DNA of 5,633 nucleotides. Source: JARROD01 sp037384225. Its GTDB lineage: Bacteria > Pseudomonadota > Gammaproteobacteria > Pseudomonadales > Cellvibrionaceae. Within the stretch, counting starts at the first letter, position 1. Each line of letters begins with the position of its first letter. The notes beneath the pieces were generated by a model that saw nothing but the letters and a program-made list of their open reading frames with translations, did not search any database and was not told where the DNA came from. Positions 1-5,633 of this stretch are shown here, piece after piece. The DNA is taken from positions 1 through 5,633 of the forward strand of contig JARROD010000247.1 in the NCBI GenBank assembly GCA_037384225.1, read 5' to 3'. A program made the translations under genes and the position numbers.

Positions 1-486
1 GTGCGCTATGGCTATCGCTGTGCAAACCCGAAGGATCTCAAAGATCTCTATTGCCGCTCCCGGGGTGAAGCCTTTGGCGAAGAAGTCAAACGTCGAATCC
101 TGGTCGGCACCTATGCACTCTCGGCGGGTTACTTCGATGCCTACTACAATAAAGCCCAACAGGTGCGTCGCCTGATCAGGCAGGACTTTATCGATGCCTT
201 TAGCAGGGTCGACATTATACTCGGGCCAACCACCCCCGCTCCAGCGTTCCAGCTTGGAGCCAAAAGCAAGGATCCGGTGGCGATGTACCTTGAGGATATC
301 TACACCATCGCCGTAAACCTCGCCGGACTGCCGGGTATTTCAATTCCCTGCGGGCAGAGCGAAGGCAAACCCATCGGCCTGCAATTGATCGGCAATTACT
401 TCGACGAAGCGCGCCTGCTCAATACCGCCCATCAATTCCAACTGGCAACCGACTGCCACACACTGAAAGCGCCGGACACTGAGTAA
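1..486 (+). CDS. gatA: GatA, Asp/Glu-tRNA amidotransferase subunit A (C-terminal part, 5' truncated by window)
   Basis: C-terminal 161 residues of the amidase subunit of GatCAB, the cytoplasmic complex that amidates misacylated Glu-tRNA(Gln) or Asp-tRNA(Asn) using ammonia from glutamine. The family's closing blocks are clear: VRYGYR at residues 1-6, SRGEAFGEEVKRRI at 20-33, GTYALSAGYFDAYY at 36-49, ILGPTTPAPAF at 73-83, NLAGLPGISIPCG at 106-118 and GLQLIG at 126-131. The first codon, GTG, is an internal valine of the conserved VRYG(Y/H)R block and not a start, so the gene begins before the window. About two thirds of a usual ~485-residue GatA is missing, including the amidase-signature Lys and the two catalytic serines, so activity cannot be judged here. 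The frame is intact to the TAA. gatB follows after 108 nt on the same strand, the usual gatCAB order. The family call is very secure. Confidence 0.96.
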   Translation: MRYGYRCANPKDLKDLYCRSRGEAFGEEVKRRILVGTYALSAGYFDAYYNKAQQVRRLIRQDFIDAFSRVDIILGPTTPAPAFQLGAKSKDPVAMYLEDIYTIAVNLAGLPGISIPCGQSEGKPIGLQLIGNYFDEARLLNTAHQFQLATDCHTLKAPDTE

Positions 487-552
487 TCCAAGGTTAGGGG
501 CAAGCACGAACATTATTCCGCACATGTCCCTTAGCAATATTCTGACGTAAAA

Positions 553-571
553 TTGCCGAGTATAAAGGCAA
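553..571. other. Short inverted repeat around a -10-like TATAAA before gatB
   Basis: TTGCC (553-557) and GGCAA (567-571) are perfect 5-bp inverted arms. They flank GAGTATAAA, which contains TATAAA (561-566), a reasonable -10 hexamer. No good -35 hexamer is seen 16-18 nt upstream. The site lies in the 108-nt gatA-gatB gap, so it could be an internal promoter with an operator, a small mRNA hairpin, or chance. The left arm also supplies the TTG that could be mistaken for an early gatB start. Confidence 0.25.
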
Positions 572-582
572 CTTTAATAGAC

Positions 583-587
583 AGGGG
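583..587 (+). promoter_or_regulatory. Ribosome binding site of gatB
   Basis: AGGGG lies 7 nt before the ATG at 595. This decides the start: the alternative in-frame TTG at 553 has no comparable Shine-Dalgarno sequence and would add 14 residues that GatB proteins do not have. Confidence 0.75.
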
Positions 588-594
588 TAAAACA

Positions 595-2046
595 ATGGAC
601 TGGGAAACCGTTATCGGCCTGGAAGTACACGTCCAGCTAGCGACCCAATCAAAACTATTCTCTGGCGCCAGCACTGCCTTCGGCGCCGAGCCCAACACAC
701 AGGCCTGCGCTATCGACCTGGCCATGCCCGGCACACTACCCGTTGCCAACGAGCAGGCGTTTCGCTTCGCTGTTATGTTCGGCCTTGCCATCGATGCCGA
801 GATTAACCGGACATCTGTATTTGAGCGCAAAAATTACTTTTATCCAGACCTGCCGAAAGGATACCAAACGACTCAACTGGCCAAACCCATTGTTGGACCC
901 GGTCATGTGGATATCCAGTTAGAGGACGGCAGCCACAAGCGTATTCGTATCCATCACGCACACCTGGAGGAAGATGCGGGCAAATCCCTGCACGAAGACT
1001 TCCACGGCTTGTCAGGCATCGACCTGAATCGCGCCGGCACACCGCTGATTGAAATTGTTTCCGAACCCGATATACGCAACGCCGAGGAAGCCGTCGCTTT
1101 CGCCAGAAAGCTGCATTCGATCGTAACGTCTCTGGGTATCTGTGACGGCGAAATGTCCCAGGGATCCATGCGCTTCGATGTGAATATTTCCGTACGCCCC
1201 AAAGGCCAGGAAATCCTGGGCACACGGACCGAAACAAAAAACCTGAACTCCTTCCGTTTTATGGATGAAGCCATCAAACTCGAAACAGCGCGGCAGATCG
1301 GACTGATCGAAGACGGCGGACAGGTCACGCAGGAAACCCGACTTTATAACGGCGACAATAAAACCGCTCGCGCCATGCGCAGCAAGGAAGAAGCCAACGA
1401 CTACCGCTATTTCCCCTGCCCCGATCTGTTGCCGGTAGCGATAGATAACGACTATATCGAACAAGCCCGACAACAACTGCCGGAATTGCCAGACACCCGA
1501 CAGCGTCGGTTTATTGATCAATTTCAATTGTCCGATTACGATGCGGCCATTCTCAGCGCCGACGCAGCCATGGCGGGCTTCTTCGAAACGGCGGCACAAA
1601 TCAGTAACGACGCCAAACTAACGGCCAACTGGATAATGGGTGAACTGTCCGCCAGACTCAACAGTGATGACAAATCCATCAAAGACAGCCCAATCGGCGC
1701 CGAACAACTGGCCGCGCTGCTGACCCGTATTAAAGACGGCAGTATTTCGGGAAAAATTGCCAAAACAGTCTTCGACGCCATGTGGAAAGGCGAAGGCAGC
1801 GCCGATGAGATTATCACAACCAAAGGCCTGACACAGGTCTCAGACAGCGCCGCACTGGAAAAAATGGTGGACGAAGTAATCGTCAACAACCAGAAACAAG
1901 TGCAAAACTATTGCAATGCCGACGAGTCCAAGCGTCCCAAAATGCTCGGCTTTTTCGTCGGCCAGGTCATGAAAGCCTCCAAAGGCCAGGCCAACCCTAA
2001 AATACTGAACGAAATTCTGCTGAAAAAGCTCAAACAATTATTGTGA
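595..2046 (+). CDS. gatB: GatB, Asp/Glu-tRNA amidotransferase subunit B
   Basis: Complete 483-residue GatB, of normal length. GatB holds the misacylated tRNA, activates the carboxyl group of the Glu or Asp with ATP, and receives ammonia channelled from GatA. The start at ATG 595 gives the family N-terminus, MDWETVIGLEVHVQL. The catalytic cradle shows E10 and H12 of GLEVHVQL, KNYFYPDLPKGYQ at 79-91, HLEEDAGKS at 123-131 (E125 as a likely Mg2+ ligand, from memory of the S. aureus enzyme), the PROSITE-type signature IDLNRAGTPLIE at 142-153, and TETKNLNSF near 212-220. The end, from about residue 335 (NWIMGELSARLN at 345-356), is the YqeY-like domain that contacts the tRNA elbow. No key residue looks lost and the frame is clean. 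It shares its strand with gatA and is followed within 14 nt by a small hypothetical gene. Whether the enzyme serves Gln, Asn or both depends on which tRNA synthetases the genome has, which is not visible here. Confidence 0.98.
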   Translation: MDWETVIGLEVHVQLATQSKLFSGASTAFGAEPNTQACAIDLAMPGTLPVANEQAFRFAVMFGLAIDAEINRTSVFERKNYFYPDLPKGYQTTQLAKPIVGPGHVDIQLEDGSHKRIRIHHAHLEEDAGKSLHEDFHGLSGIDLNRAGTPLIEIVSEPDIRNAEEAVAFARKLHSIVTSLGICDGEMSQGSMRFDVNISVRPKGQEILGTRTETKNLNSFRFMDEAIKLETARQIGLIEDGGQVTQETRLYNGDNKTARAMRSKEEANDYRYFPCPDLLPVAIDNDYIEQARQQLPELPDTRQRRFIDQFQLSDYDAAILSADAAMAGFFETAAQISNDAKLTANWIMGELSARLNSDDKSIKDSPIGAEQLAALLTRIKDGSISGKIAKTVFDAMWKGEGSADEIITTKGLTQVSDSAALEKMVDEVIVNNQKQVQNYCNADESKRPKMLGFFVGQVMKASKGQANPKILNEILLKKLKQLL

Positions 2047-2050
2047 GAGG
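2045..2050 (+). promoter_or_regulatory. Ribosome binding site of the small gene after gatB
   Basis: GAGAGG overlaps the gatB stop codon (TGA at 2044-2046) and sits 10 nt before the ATG at 2061. It supports ATG 2061 over the GTG at 2043, and suggests that translation of the small gene is linked to termination on gatB. Confidence 0.55.
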
Positions 2051-2060
2051 TTTAACATCC

Positions 2061-2369
2061 ATGTCCCTGCGCAAAGACAAACAAAAAGTTCTCGGTGAGA
2101 ACTTCGACGACGAGAGAATTAAATCTTTTCTGGAAATTCTTCCAGCGGGAGAAACAAACGCGGATTTTCACGTGCTGGAAAAGGCTTACCGGGGTATGAA
2201 CGCGGAAAATTTTGCCTCTTTTGTGCGTTTTTTTATCGAATCGGGGCGTAATATCAACGCCCCCAATCCCGAGGGCAATACGTTTCTCGCCGTTATCAGC
2301 ACACACCGCCATGCCAAGGCGTATGTCGATGCCTTAAAGAATGCCGGTGCCAAATGTCATGCCGGCTAA
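2061..2369 (+). CDS. Small conserved hypothetical protein, PA4642-like, with ankyrin-like C-terminal half
   Basis: Encodes 102 residues of unknown function, probably cytoplasmic: no signal peptide, no membrane segment, one Cys near the end. The N-terminus (SLRKDKQKVLGENFDDERIKSFL) and the AYRGM block resemble, from memory, the pseudomonad family named after PA4642, which has no assigned role. Residues about 57-102 look like one degenerate ankyrin unit: a helix FVRFFIESG, the turn NINAPNPEGNTFL (close to the ankyrin DGxTPL turn), a helix region ending in ALKNAGA, and then a partial repeat. A single unit of this kind would not form a normal ankyrin stack, so partner binding is only a possibility. 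The ATG at 2061 has GAGAGG upstream, 14 nt after gatB. The 3' end overlaps the next gene by 11 nt, so gatB, this gene and the EI24 gene are likely one transcript. The gene call is firm; the family name is moderately secure. Confidence 0.85.
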   Translation: MSLRKDKQKVLGENFDDERIKSFLEILPAGETNADFHVLEKAYRGMNAENFASFVRFFIESGRNINAPNPEGNTFLAVISTHRHAKAYVDALKNAGAKCHAG

Positions 2370-3096
2370 CAGTCTGTTCAGCGGTTTTCACTATCTCCTT
2401 CGCGGCGCCAATCTCCTCACAGCCCCCAGCTTGAGACCCTTTATCCTGGTCCCGCTGTTGATAAACCTGACGCTGTTTATTATCGCCACCACAATTCTCA
2501 TACAACAGTTCGACCTGGCGCTGGAATGGCTGCTGGAGGCTCTACCGGGCTGGCTGGACTTTCTGGCCTGGATCCTTTGGTTTTTATTTGCACTGGTCAT
2601 CCTGTTGGTTTACGGCTATAGCTTCAGCGCCATCACCAACTTGATCGCGGCACCCTTCTACGGCCTACTGGCTGAAAAAGTCGAAGCTATGGTGAGCGGA
2701 CATGCGCCCCCCATGGAATCATTCACGCAGATGATTCCGAGAACGCTGGCGCGGGAGTTGAAAAAACTCTGGTACTTTATTGTCCGGGGTCTGGGTGTTG
2801 CACTGTTGATGCTGGTATTCTCATTCATACCTTTACTGAACGTGCTAGTACCGATTATAGGCTTGCTTTGGGGTGCCTGGTCGATGTCGATTCAGTATGC
2901 CGATTATACCGCCGATAACCATCAGTTGCCCTTTACCCGGCTGCGCAAGCGCCTGGGGCGCCCCGTTTTCAGCACTTATGGTTTTGGTGGTCTGGTGATG
3001 TTGGGCACAATGATACCTGTCATCAATATTCTGGTAATGCCTGCCGCGGTAGCCGGTGGTACACTGTTCTGGCTGAACGAGTTGCAACGGGACTGA
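2359..3096 (+). CDS. EI24/CysZ-like inner-membrane protein
   Basis: Encodes 245 residues of an EI24-domain (CysZ/DUF540-type) integral membrane protein; E. coli CysZ has about 253. CysZ carries sulfate inward for cysteine synthesis, but the wider family is not all shown to do this, so no gene symbol is given. Hydrophobic segments lie at about 28-48 (FILVPLLINL), 68-86, 92-105, 140-176 and 208-238. Family hallmarks are the PLLIN motif at 32-36, NLIAAPFYGLLAEKVE at 94-109, PLLNVLVPIIGLLWGAW at 158-174, YADY at 180-183, and PVINILVMPAAVAGGT at 220-235. ATG 2359 is preferred because MPANSLF fits family N-termini; ATG 2341 would add six residues. Neither start has a clear Shine-Dalgarno sequence. 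The 11-nt overlap with the upstream gene suggests translational coupling. No cysteine-synthesis gene is nearby, so a sulfate role has no support from context. It is the last gene of the plus-strand group. Confidence 0.88.
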   Translation: MPANSLFSGFHYLLRGANLLTAPSLRPFILVPLLINLTLFIIATTILIQQFDLALEWLLEALPGWLDFLAWILWFLFALVILLVYGYSFSAITNLIAAPFYGLLAEKVEAMVSGHAPPMESFTQMIPRTLARELKKLWYFIVRGLGVALLMLVFSFIPLLNVLVPIIGLLWGAWSMSIQYADYTADNHQLPFTRLRKRLGRPVFSTYGFGGLVMLGTMIPVINILVMPAAVAGGTLFWLNELQRD

Positions 3097-3119
3097 TTTC
3101 CGCCTGTAACGAGAGAGAG

Positions 3120-3149
3120 CCCGCATAAATATAATTTACCGACTGCGGG
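3120..3149. other. Inverted repeat at the convergent 3' ends
   Basis: CCCGCA (3120-3125) and TGCGGG (3144-3149) are perfect 6-bp inverted arms separated by 18 AT-rich bases that include the rhlB stop codon. The position between two converging genes suits a bidirectional termination hairpin. However, the loop is long and there is no T-run on either side: the plus side continues ACGTGCG and the minus side CTCTCTC. It is reported as structure only, not as a supported terminator. Confidence 0.25.
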
Positions 3150-4641
3150 ACGTGCGATGGGAGCTCTTTCTGCCGTTTCGCGCCGGGCTTTTTTTACGCG
3201 GAGCCAGCGGCGGCGGCTCGATCAATAGCATATCCGGCGGCTGTACGCACTTGACCTTTCCCCCCAGCAACTCCTGAATCGGCAACAACCGGAAAGCATC
3301 GTCCTCGCAGGCAAAGCTGATCGAGGTTCCACTCTTACCGGCGCGCCCGGTGCGGCCTATACGGTGGACGTAATCTTCCGGTTCATCCGGCAGCGTGAAA
3401 TTCACTACGTGACTGATGCCCTCAATATGAATGCCACGCCCGGCGACGTCGGTTGCCACCAGGACTTTCAACCGGCCCGATTTAAAAGCCTCCAGGGTTC
3501 GCACGCGTTTGTTCTGTGAAATCTCACCGGACAAAAGCCCCACTTTAAAACCATGCCTTTCCAATTTTTCATGTAAATCCCGGCACTCGTCGCGGCGATT
3601 GGCAAAGACGATCAGGCTTTCTACATCCTGTTGCTGCAATATATTGTATAGCAGCATGTATTTTTCTTCGGTCGTGGACAGATATACATGCTGCTCAACG
3701 GTATCGATAGCCACGTTTTCCGGCTCTATTTCCACCTTCACCGGGTCCAGTGTCCATTGTTCGGAGAGCCGGAGTACATCCGGTGTGAAAGTGGCCGAAA
3801 ACAACAGCGTCTGGCGATGGGTCTTTTTCGGTGTCTGGCGAATAATGCGACGCACCTGGGGAATAAAGCCCATATCCAGCATACGGTCCGCCTCATCGAT
3901 CACCAGAATTTCCACTTGGTCGAGATAAACGTCCTTATTCCCACAGAAGTCCAATAATCGCCCCGGTGTTGCAACCAGAATATCGACCAGAGTATCGTGC
4001 AGACGTCGTTGCTGTTTACCGTAATCCATTCCCCCCACCAGCGCGTGAACCTTGAGGTCAGTGTATTTGCACAGCGCTACCGCGTCTTCGGCAATCTGCA
4101 TCACCAGTTCACGGGTTGGGGCGATAATCAGGACCCTGGCCTCGCCGGCATAGCGATCCTCCTGCAAGGGGTGTTTGATCAAATCGTCAATGATATGGGT
4201 GAGAAAAGCAGCAGTTTTACCCGTTCCTGTCTGGGCTTTGCCAACCATGTCATGGCCATTGAGCGAATAAGGAAGCGACTGAGCCTGAATAGGAGAACAA
4301 TACTCAAACCCCTGATCGGCAATAGCGTGCATGAGTTCCACGGCTAAACCCAAGTCGTGAAACCGAGTTTTTCCCTGTATTTCAGGCACTTGAAACTGAC
4401 TTATGTCCCAAGGTTTAAAGTCGGATGCAGGAGGTTTTTGTCGGCTCTGCTGATGTGGACGCTTGCCCCCCTTAGGGTTCTGGTTTCTTCCGGATGCCAC
4501 GTTCTTTGTTTTACCGACATTATTACCCTTGGTACCTTTCCCTTTGTTCCCCCTGCGGTGATAGGACTCTTCTGCCACCGTAGCGCTATCGGATTTATCT
4601 ACTTCGGATTTGATAACTCTTTTAAATAATTTTCCTAACAA
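3136..4641 (-). CDS. rhlB: RhlB-like ATP-dependent DEAD-box RNA helicase
   Basis: Encodes 501 residues. DEAD-box helicases unwind short RNA duplexes using ATP; RhlB works with RNase E and PNPase in mRNA decay. Every core motif is intact: the Q motif (F94, then GFEYCSPIQ at 111-119), motif I AQTGTGKT 136-143, Ia PTREL 175-179, GG 203-204, Ib TPGR 225-228, II DEAD 249-252, III SAT 282-284, IV IVFAN 344-348, V ATDVAGRG 396-403 and VI HRIGRTGRAG 426-435. RhlB-like stretches include GFxxCxPIQA and VGLLSGEISQNKRVRTLEAF. Residues 1-90 are a polar Lys/Arg/Gly/Asn/Gln-rich extension absent from E. coli RhlB (421 residues), and the last 20 residues are an Arg/Ser-rich basic tail; both probably bind RNA. 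The start is TTG 4641, the only usual initiator between an in-frame TGA (4663-4665) and the conserved core. Only a weak AGG precedes it by 6 nt. The DEAD-box call is certain; the RhlB subgroup is likely. Confidence 0.93.
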   Translation of the reverse strand: MLGKLFKRVIKSEVDKSDSATVAEESYHRRGNKGKGTKGNNVGKTKNVASGRNQNPKGGKRPHQQSRQKPPASDFKPWDISQFQVPEIQGKTRFHDLGLAVELMHAIADQGFEYCSPIQAQSLPYSLNGHDMVGKAQTGTGKTAAFLTHIIDDLIKHPLQEDRYAGEARVLIIAPTRELVMQIAEDAVALCKYTDLKVHALVGGMDYGKQQRRLHDTLVDILVATPGRLLDFCGNKDVYLDQVEILVIDEADRMLDMGFIPQVRRIIRQTPKKTHRQTLLFSATFTPDVLRLSEQWTLDPVKVEIEPENVAIDTVEQHVYLSTTEEKYMLLYNILQQQDVESLIVFANRRDECRDLHEKLERHGFKVGLLSGEISQNKRVRTLEAFKSGRLKVLVATDVAGRGIHIEGISHVVNFTLPDEPEDYVHRIGRTGRAGKSGTSISFACEDDAFRLLPIQELLGGKVKCVQPPDMLLIEPPPLAPRKKSPARNGRKSSHRTSRSR

Positions 4642-4678
4642 AATCTGCCTGCCCGTTAAGTATCATCATATTTACCCG

Positions 4679-4684
4679 AGTATA
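4679..4684 (-). promoter_or_regulatory. Possible -10 element before rhlB
   Basis: Read on the minus strand, this is TATACT, one mismatch from TATAAT, located 38-43 nt upstream of the rhlB TTG. At the usual 17-nt spacing the -35 position holds only TCTGCA, a poor match. That position lies within one arm of the 4691-4710 inverted repeat, so an activator or repressor bound there could act on this promoter. The evidence is weak, but rhlB does need a promoter or read-through from the gene upstream. Confidence 0.25.
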
Positions 4685-4690
4685 ACATGA

Positions 4691-4710
4691 GCATCTGGTT
4701 ATGCAGATGC
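4691..4710. other. Perfect 7-bp inverted repeat in the rhlB upstream region
   Basis: GCATCTG (4691-4697) and CAGATGC (4704-4710) are perfect arms around a 6-nt loop, in the 104-nt gap between the radical SAM gene and rhlB. Neither side is followed by a T-run, so it does not look like an intrinsic terminator. It may be an operator for a dimeric regulator, an mRNA hairpin at the 3' end of the radical SAM transcript, or a leader structure of rhlB. Confidence 0.45.
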
Positions 4711-4746
4711 GCGATAGAAAGGACCGTATCCTGCCCTGATATGTTC

Positions 4747-5633
4747 CTATTGTAAAAAGTCAGCCATGTATACGGGTGCTCTTTTCGGACCCCAGTTTCC
4801 CGGAGATCCAGTGAAAACACCGGCAATATGTCCACCACAATGGCGACAATGCCCGCGTTCATCCACCCCCCACTCCCCGAGCTGATACCAATCCCTCCCG
4901 ATAACCCGTCCACCGCAGTGTGGGCAATAGGTGCTGTTGCCAGAGGGATCGTGGACATTGCCTGTGTAGACATAATACAGTCCATTTTCCCGTGCAATTT
5001 CCCTGGCTCTGGTGAGGGTCGCCGCCTGGGTCGCAGGTTTATCGCGCATTTTCCAGTCGGGGTGAAAGGCGGTAAAGTGCAGAGGAACTTCGGCTCCCAT
5101 GTTTTCTTTAAACCACTGTGTCATCCTCTGCAATTCCTTTTCACTGTCGTTTTCGCCCGGAATCAGTAAAGTGGTGACTTCGAGCCAGACATCTGTCTCC
5201 CGATGTAAATACACCAAGGTTTCCAGAACCGGCTGGAGGTGCCCACCACATATATGCTTGTAAAAGTGTTCTGAGAAAGCCTTCAAATCTATATTGACCG
5301 CATCCATGTAGCGGAAGAATTTTTCTCTCGCCGCATCGCAGACATAGCCCGCACTCACTGCCACCGATCGCACCCCCATTGTGTGACAGGCCTGCGCCGT
5401 ATCAATAGCGTATTCAAGAAATATCACCGGGTCGTTGTATGTATAGGCCACACTGCTGCACCCCAAGCGCACCGCCGCTTTGGCCAGCTGCTCAGGCATG
5501 GCAATATCGGCCAGAGTATCCATCACCCGCGACTTGCTCATATCCCAGTTTTGGCAAAACTTACAGGCCAGATTACAACCTGCGGTACCGAACGAAAGCA
5601 CCGAGGTGCCGGGAAGAAAGTGATTGAGCGGTT
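4747..5633 (-). CDS. amrS: AmmeMemoRadiSam system radical SAM enzyme (N-terminus cut by window end)
   Basis: The visible 294 residues run from the window edge to TAG at 4747-4749; roughly 50-90 N-terminal residues are missing. The GTG at 5599-5601 is an internal valine within LPGTSVLSFGTAGC, not a start. The radical SAM cluster CNLACKFC has Cys 19, 23 and 26 (visible numbering) to hold a [4Fe-4S] cluster that splits S-adenosylmethionine. Family blocks follow: QNWDMSKSR at 27-35, YTYNDPVIF at 63-71, NIDLKAF at 113-119, LIPGEND at 156-162, HFTAFHPDWKM at 185-195 and YVYTGNVHD at 220-228. The C-terminus has a four-Cys zinc-ribbon-like unit, CPHC (236, 239) and CRHC (262, 265), then PGNWG. This family usually travels with AMMECR1 (amrA) and Memo (amrB) proteins; neither is in the window, and they may lie beyond 5633. 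Its substrate is not established to my knowledge. The frame is clean and the family call is strong; the symbol is conventional only. Confidence 0.92.
   Translation of the reverse strand, partial: PLNHFLPGTSVLSFGTAGCNLACKFCQNWDMSKSRVMDTLADIAMPEQLAKAAVRLGCSSVAYTYNDPVIFLEYAIDTAQACHTMGVRSVAVSAGYVCDAAREKFFRYMDAVNIDLKAFSEHFYKHICGGHLQPVLETLVYLHRETDVWLEVTTLLIPGENDSEKELQRMTQWFKENMGAEVPLHFTAFHPDWKMRDKPATQAATLTRAREIARENGLYYVYTGNVHDPSGNSTYCPHCGGRVIGRDWYQLGEWGVDERGHCRHCGGHIAGVFTGSPGNWGPKRAPVYMADFLQ

Noticed and set aside
1..3. GTG as the start of a 161-residue protein
   Set aside because: It encodes the valine of the conserved GatA VRYGYR block; the gene continues upstream of the window.
496..531. AGGGGCA / TGTCCCT hairpin after gatA as a terminator
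   Set aside because: The 7-bp stem needs a G-T pair, the loop is 22 nt and no T-run follows, so termination is not supported.
553..594. Longer GatB starting at TTG 553
   Set aside because: The extra 14 residues do not match GatB N-termini, and the ATG at 595 has a good AGGGG ribosome site.
1012..1599. 195-residue open frame on the minus strand inside gatB
   Set aside because: It lies fully antisense to a conserved gene, has no recognisable domain and reads as a codon-bias shadow.
3120..3149. Convergent intrinsic terminator between the EI24 gene and rhlB
   Set aside because: There is only a 6-bp stem with an 18-nt loop and no T-run on either strand; it is kept as an inverted repeat only.
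3431..3928. 165-residue open frame on the plus strand opposite rhlB
   Set aside because: Its Ser/Arg/Thr-rich composition is typical of an antisense shadow; the helicase frame on the other strand carries every motif.
4656..4997. 113-residue minus-strand frame overlapping the end of the radical SAM gene
   Set aside because: It is out of frame with a well-conserved C-terminus and has no homology signal that I recognise.

Overview
The window is ordinary chromosomal DNA from a gammaproteobacterium, most likely a Pseudomonas-, Cellvibrio- or Saccharophagus-like lineage. The reasons are: a complete GatB beside GatA, which enterics lack; an RhlB-type DEAD-box helicase with a basic N-terminal extension; and a small protein that, from memory, matches the pseudomonad 'PA4642' family. 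Gene density is high. No tRNA, rRNA, CRISPR array, insertion sequence or phage gene was seen. The genus call is inference from protein resemblance.

Plus strand, 1-3096: the 3' third of gatA (cut by the window start), a 108-nt gap, complete gatB, a 102-residue hypothetical protein starting 14 nt after gatB, and an EI24/CysZ-like inner-membrane protein whose start overlaps the hypothetical gene by 11 nt. GatA and GatB are two subunits of the tRNA-dependent amidotransferase that converts Glu-tRNA(Gln) and/or Asp-tRNA(Asn) to the amidated forms. gatC is not visible and would be expected upstream. The two genes after gatB are packed as an operon, but their sequences give no direct link to tRNA amidation.

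Minus strand, 5633-3136: the 3' part of the radical SAM gene of the AmmeMemoRadiSam set (cut by the window end), a 104-nt gap with a perfect 7-bp inverted repeat and a weak -10-like element, then an rhlB-like helicase gene that appears to start with TTG. The two gene groups converge across only 39 nt (3097-3135), where no convincing intrinsic terminator is seen.

Five genes have a recognisable family, and the small one between gatB and the EI24 gene is of unknown function. I see no clearly new biological system. The least understood parts are the AmmeMemoRadiSam radical SAM enzyme, whose substrate is unknown as far as I know, and the tightly coupled pair of small hypothetical plus EI24 membrane protein. 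No stretch over 300 bases lacks a gene.
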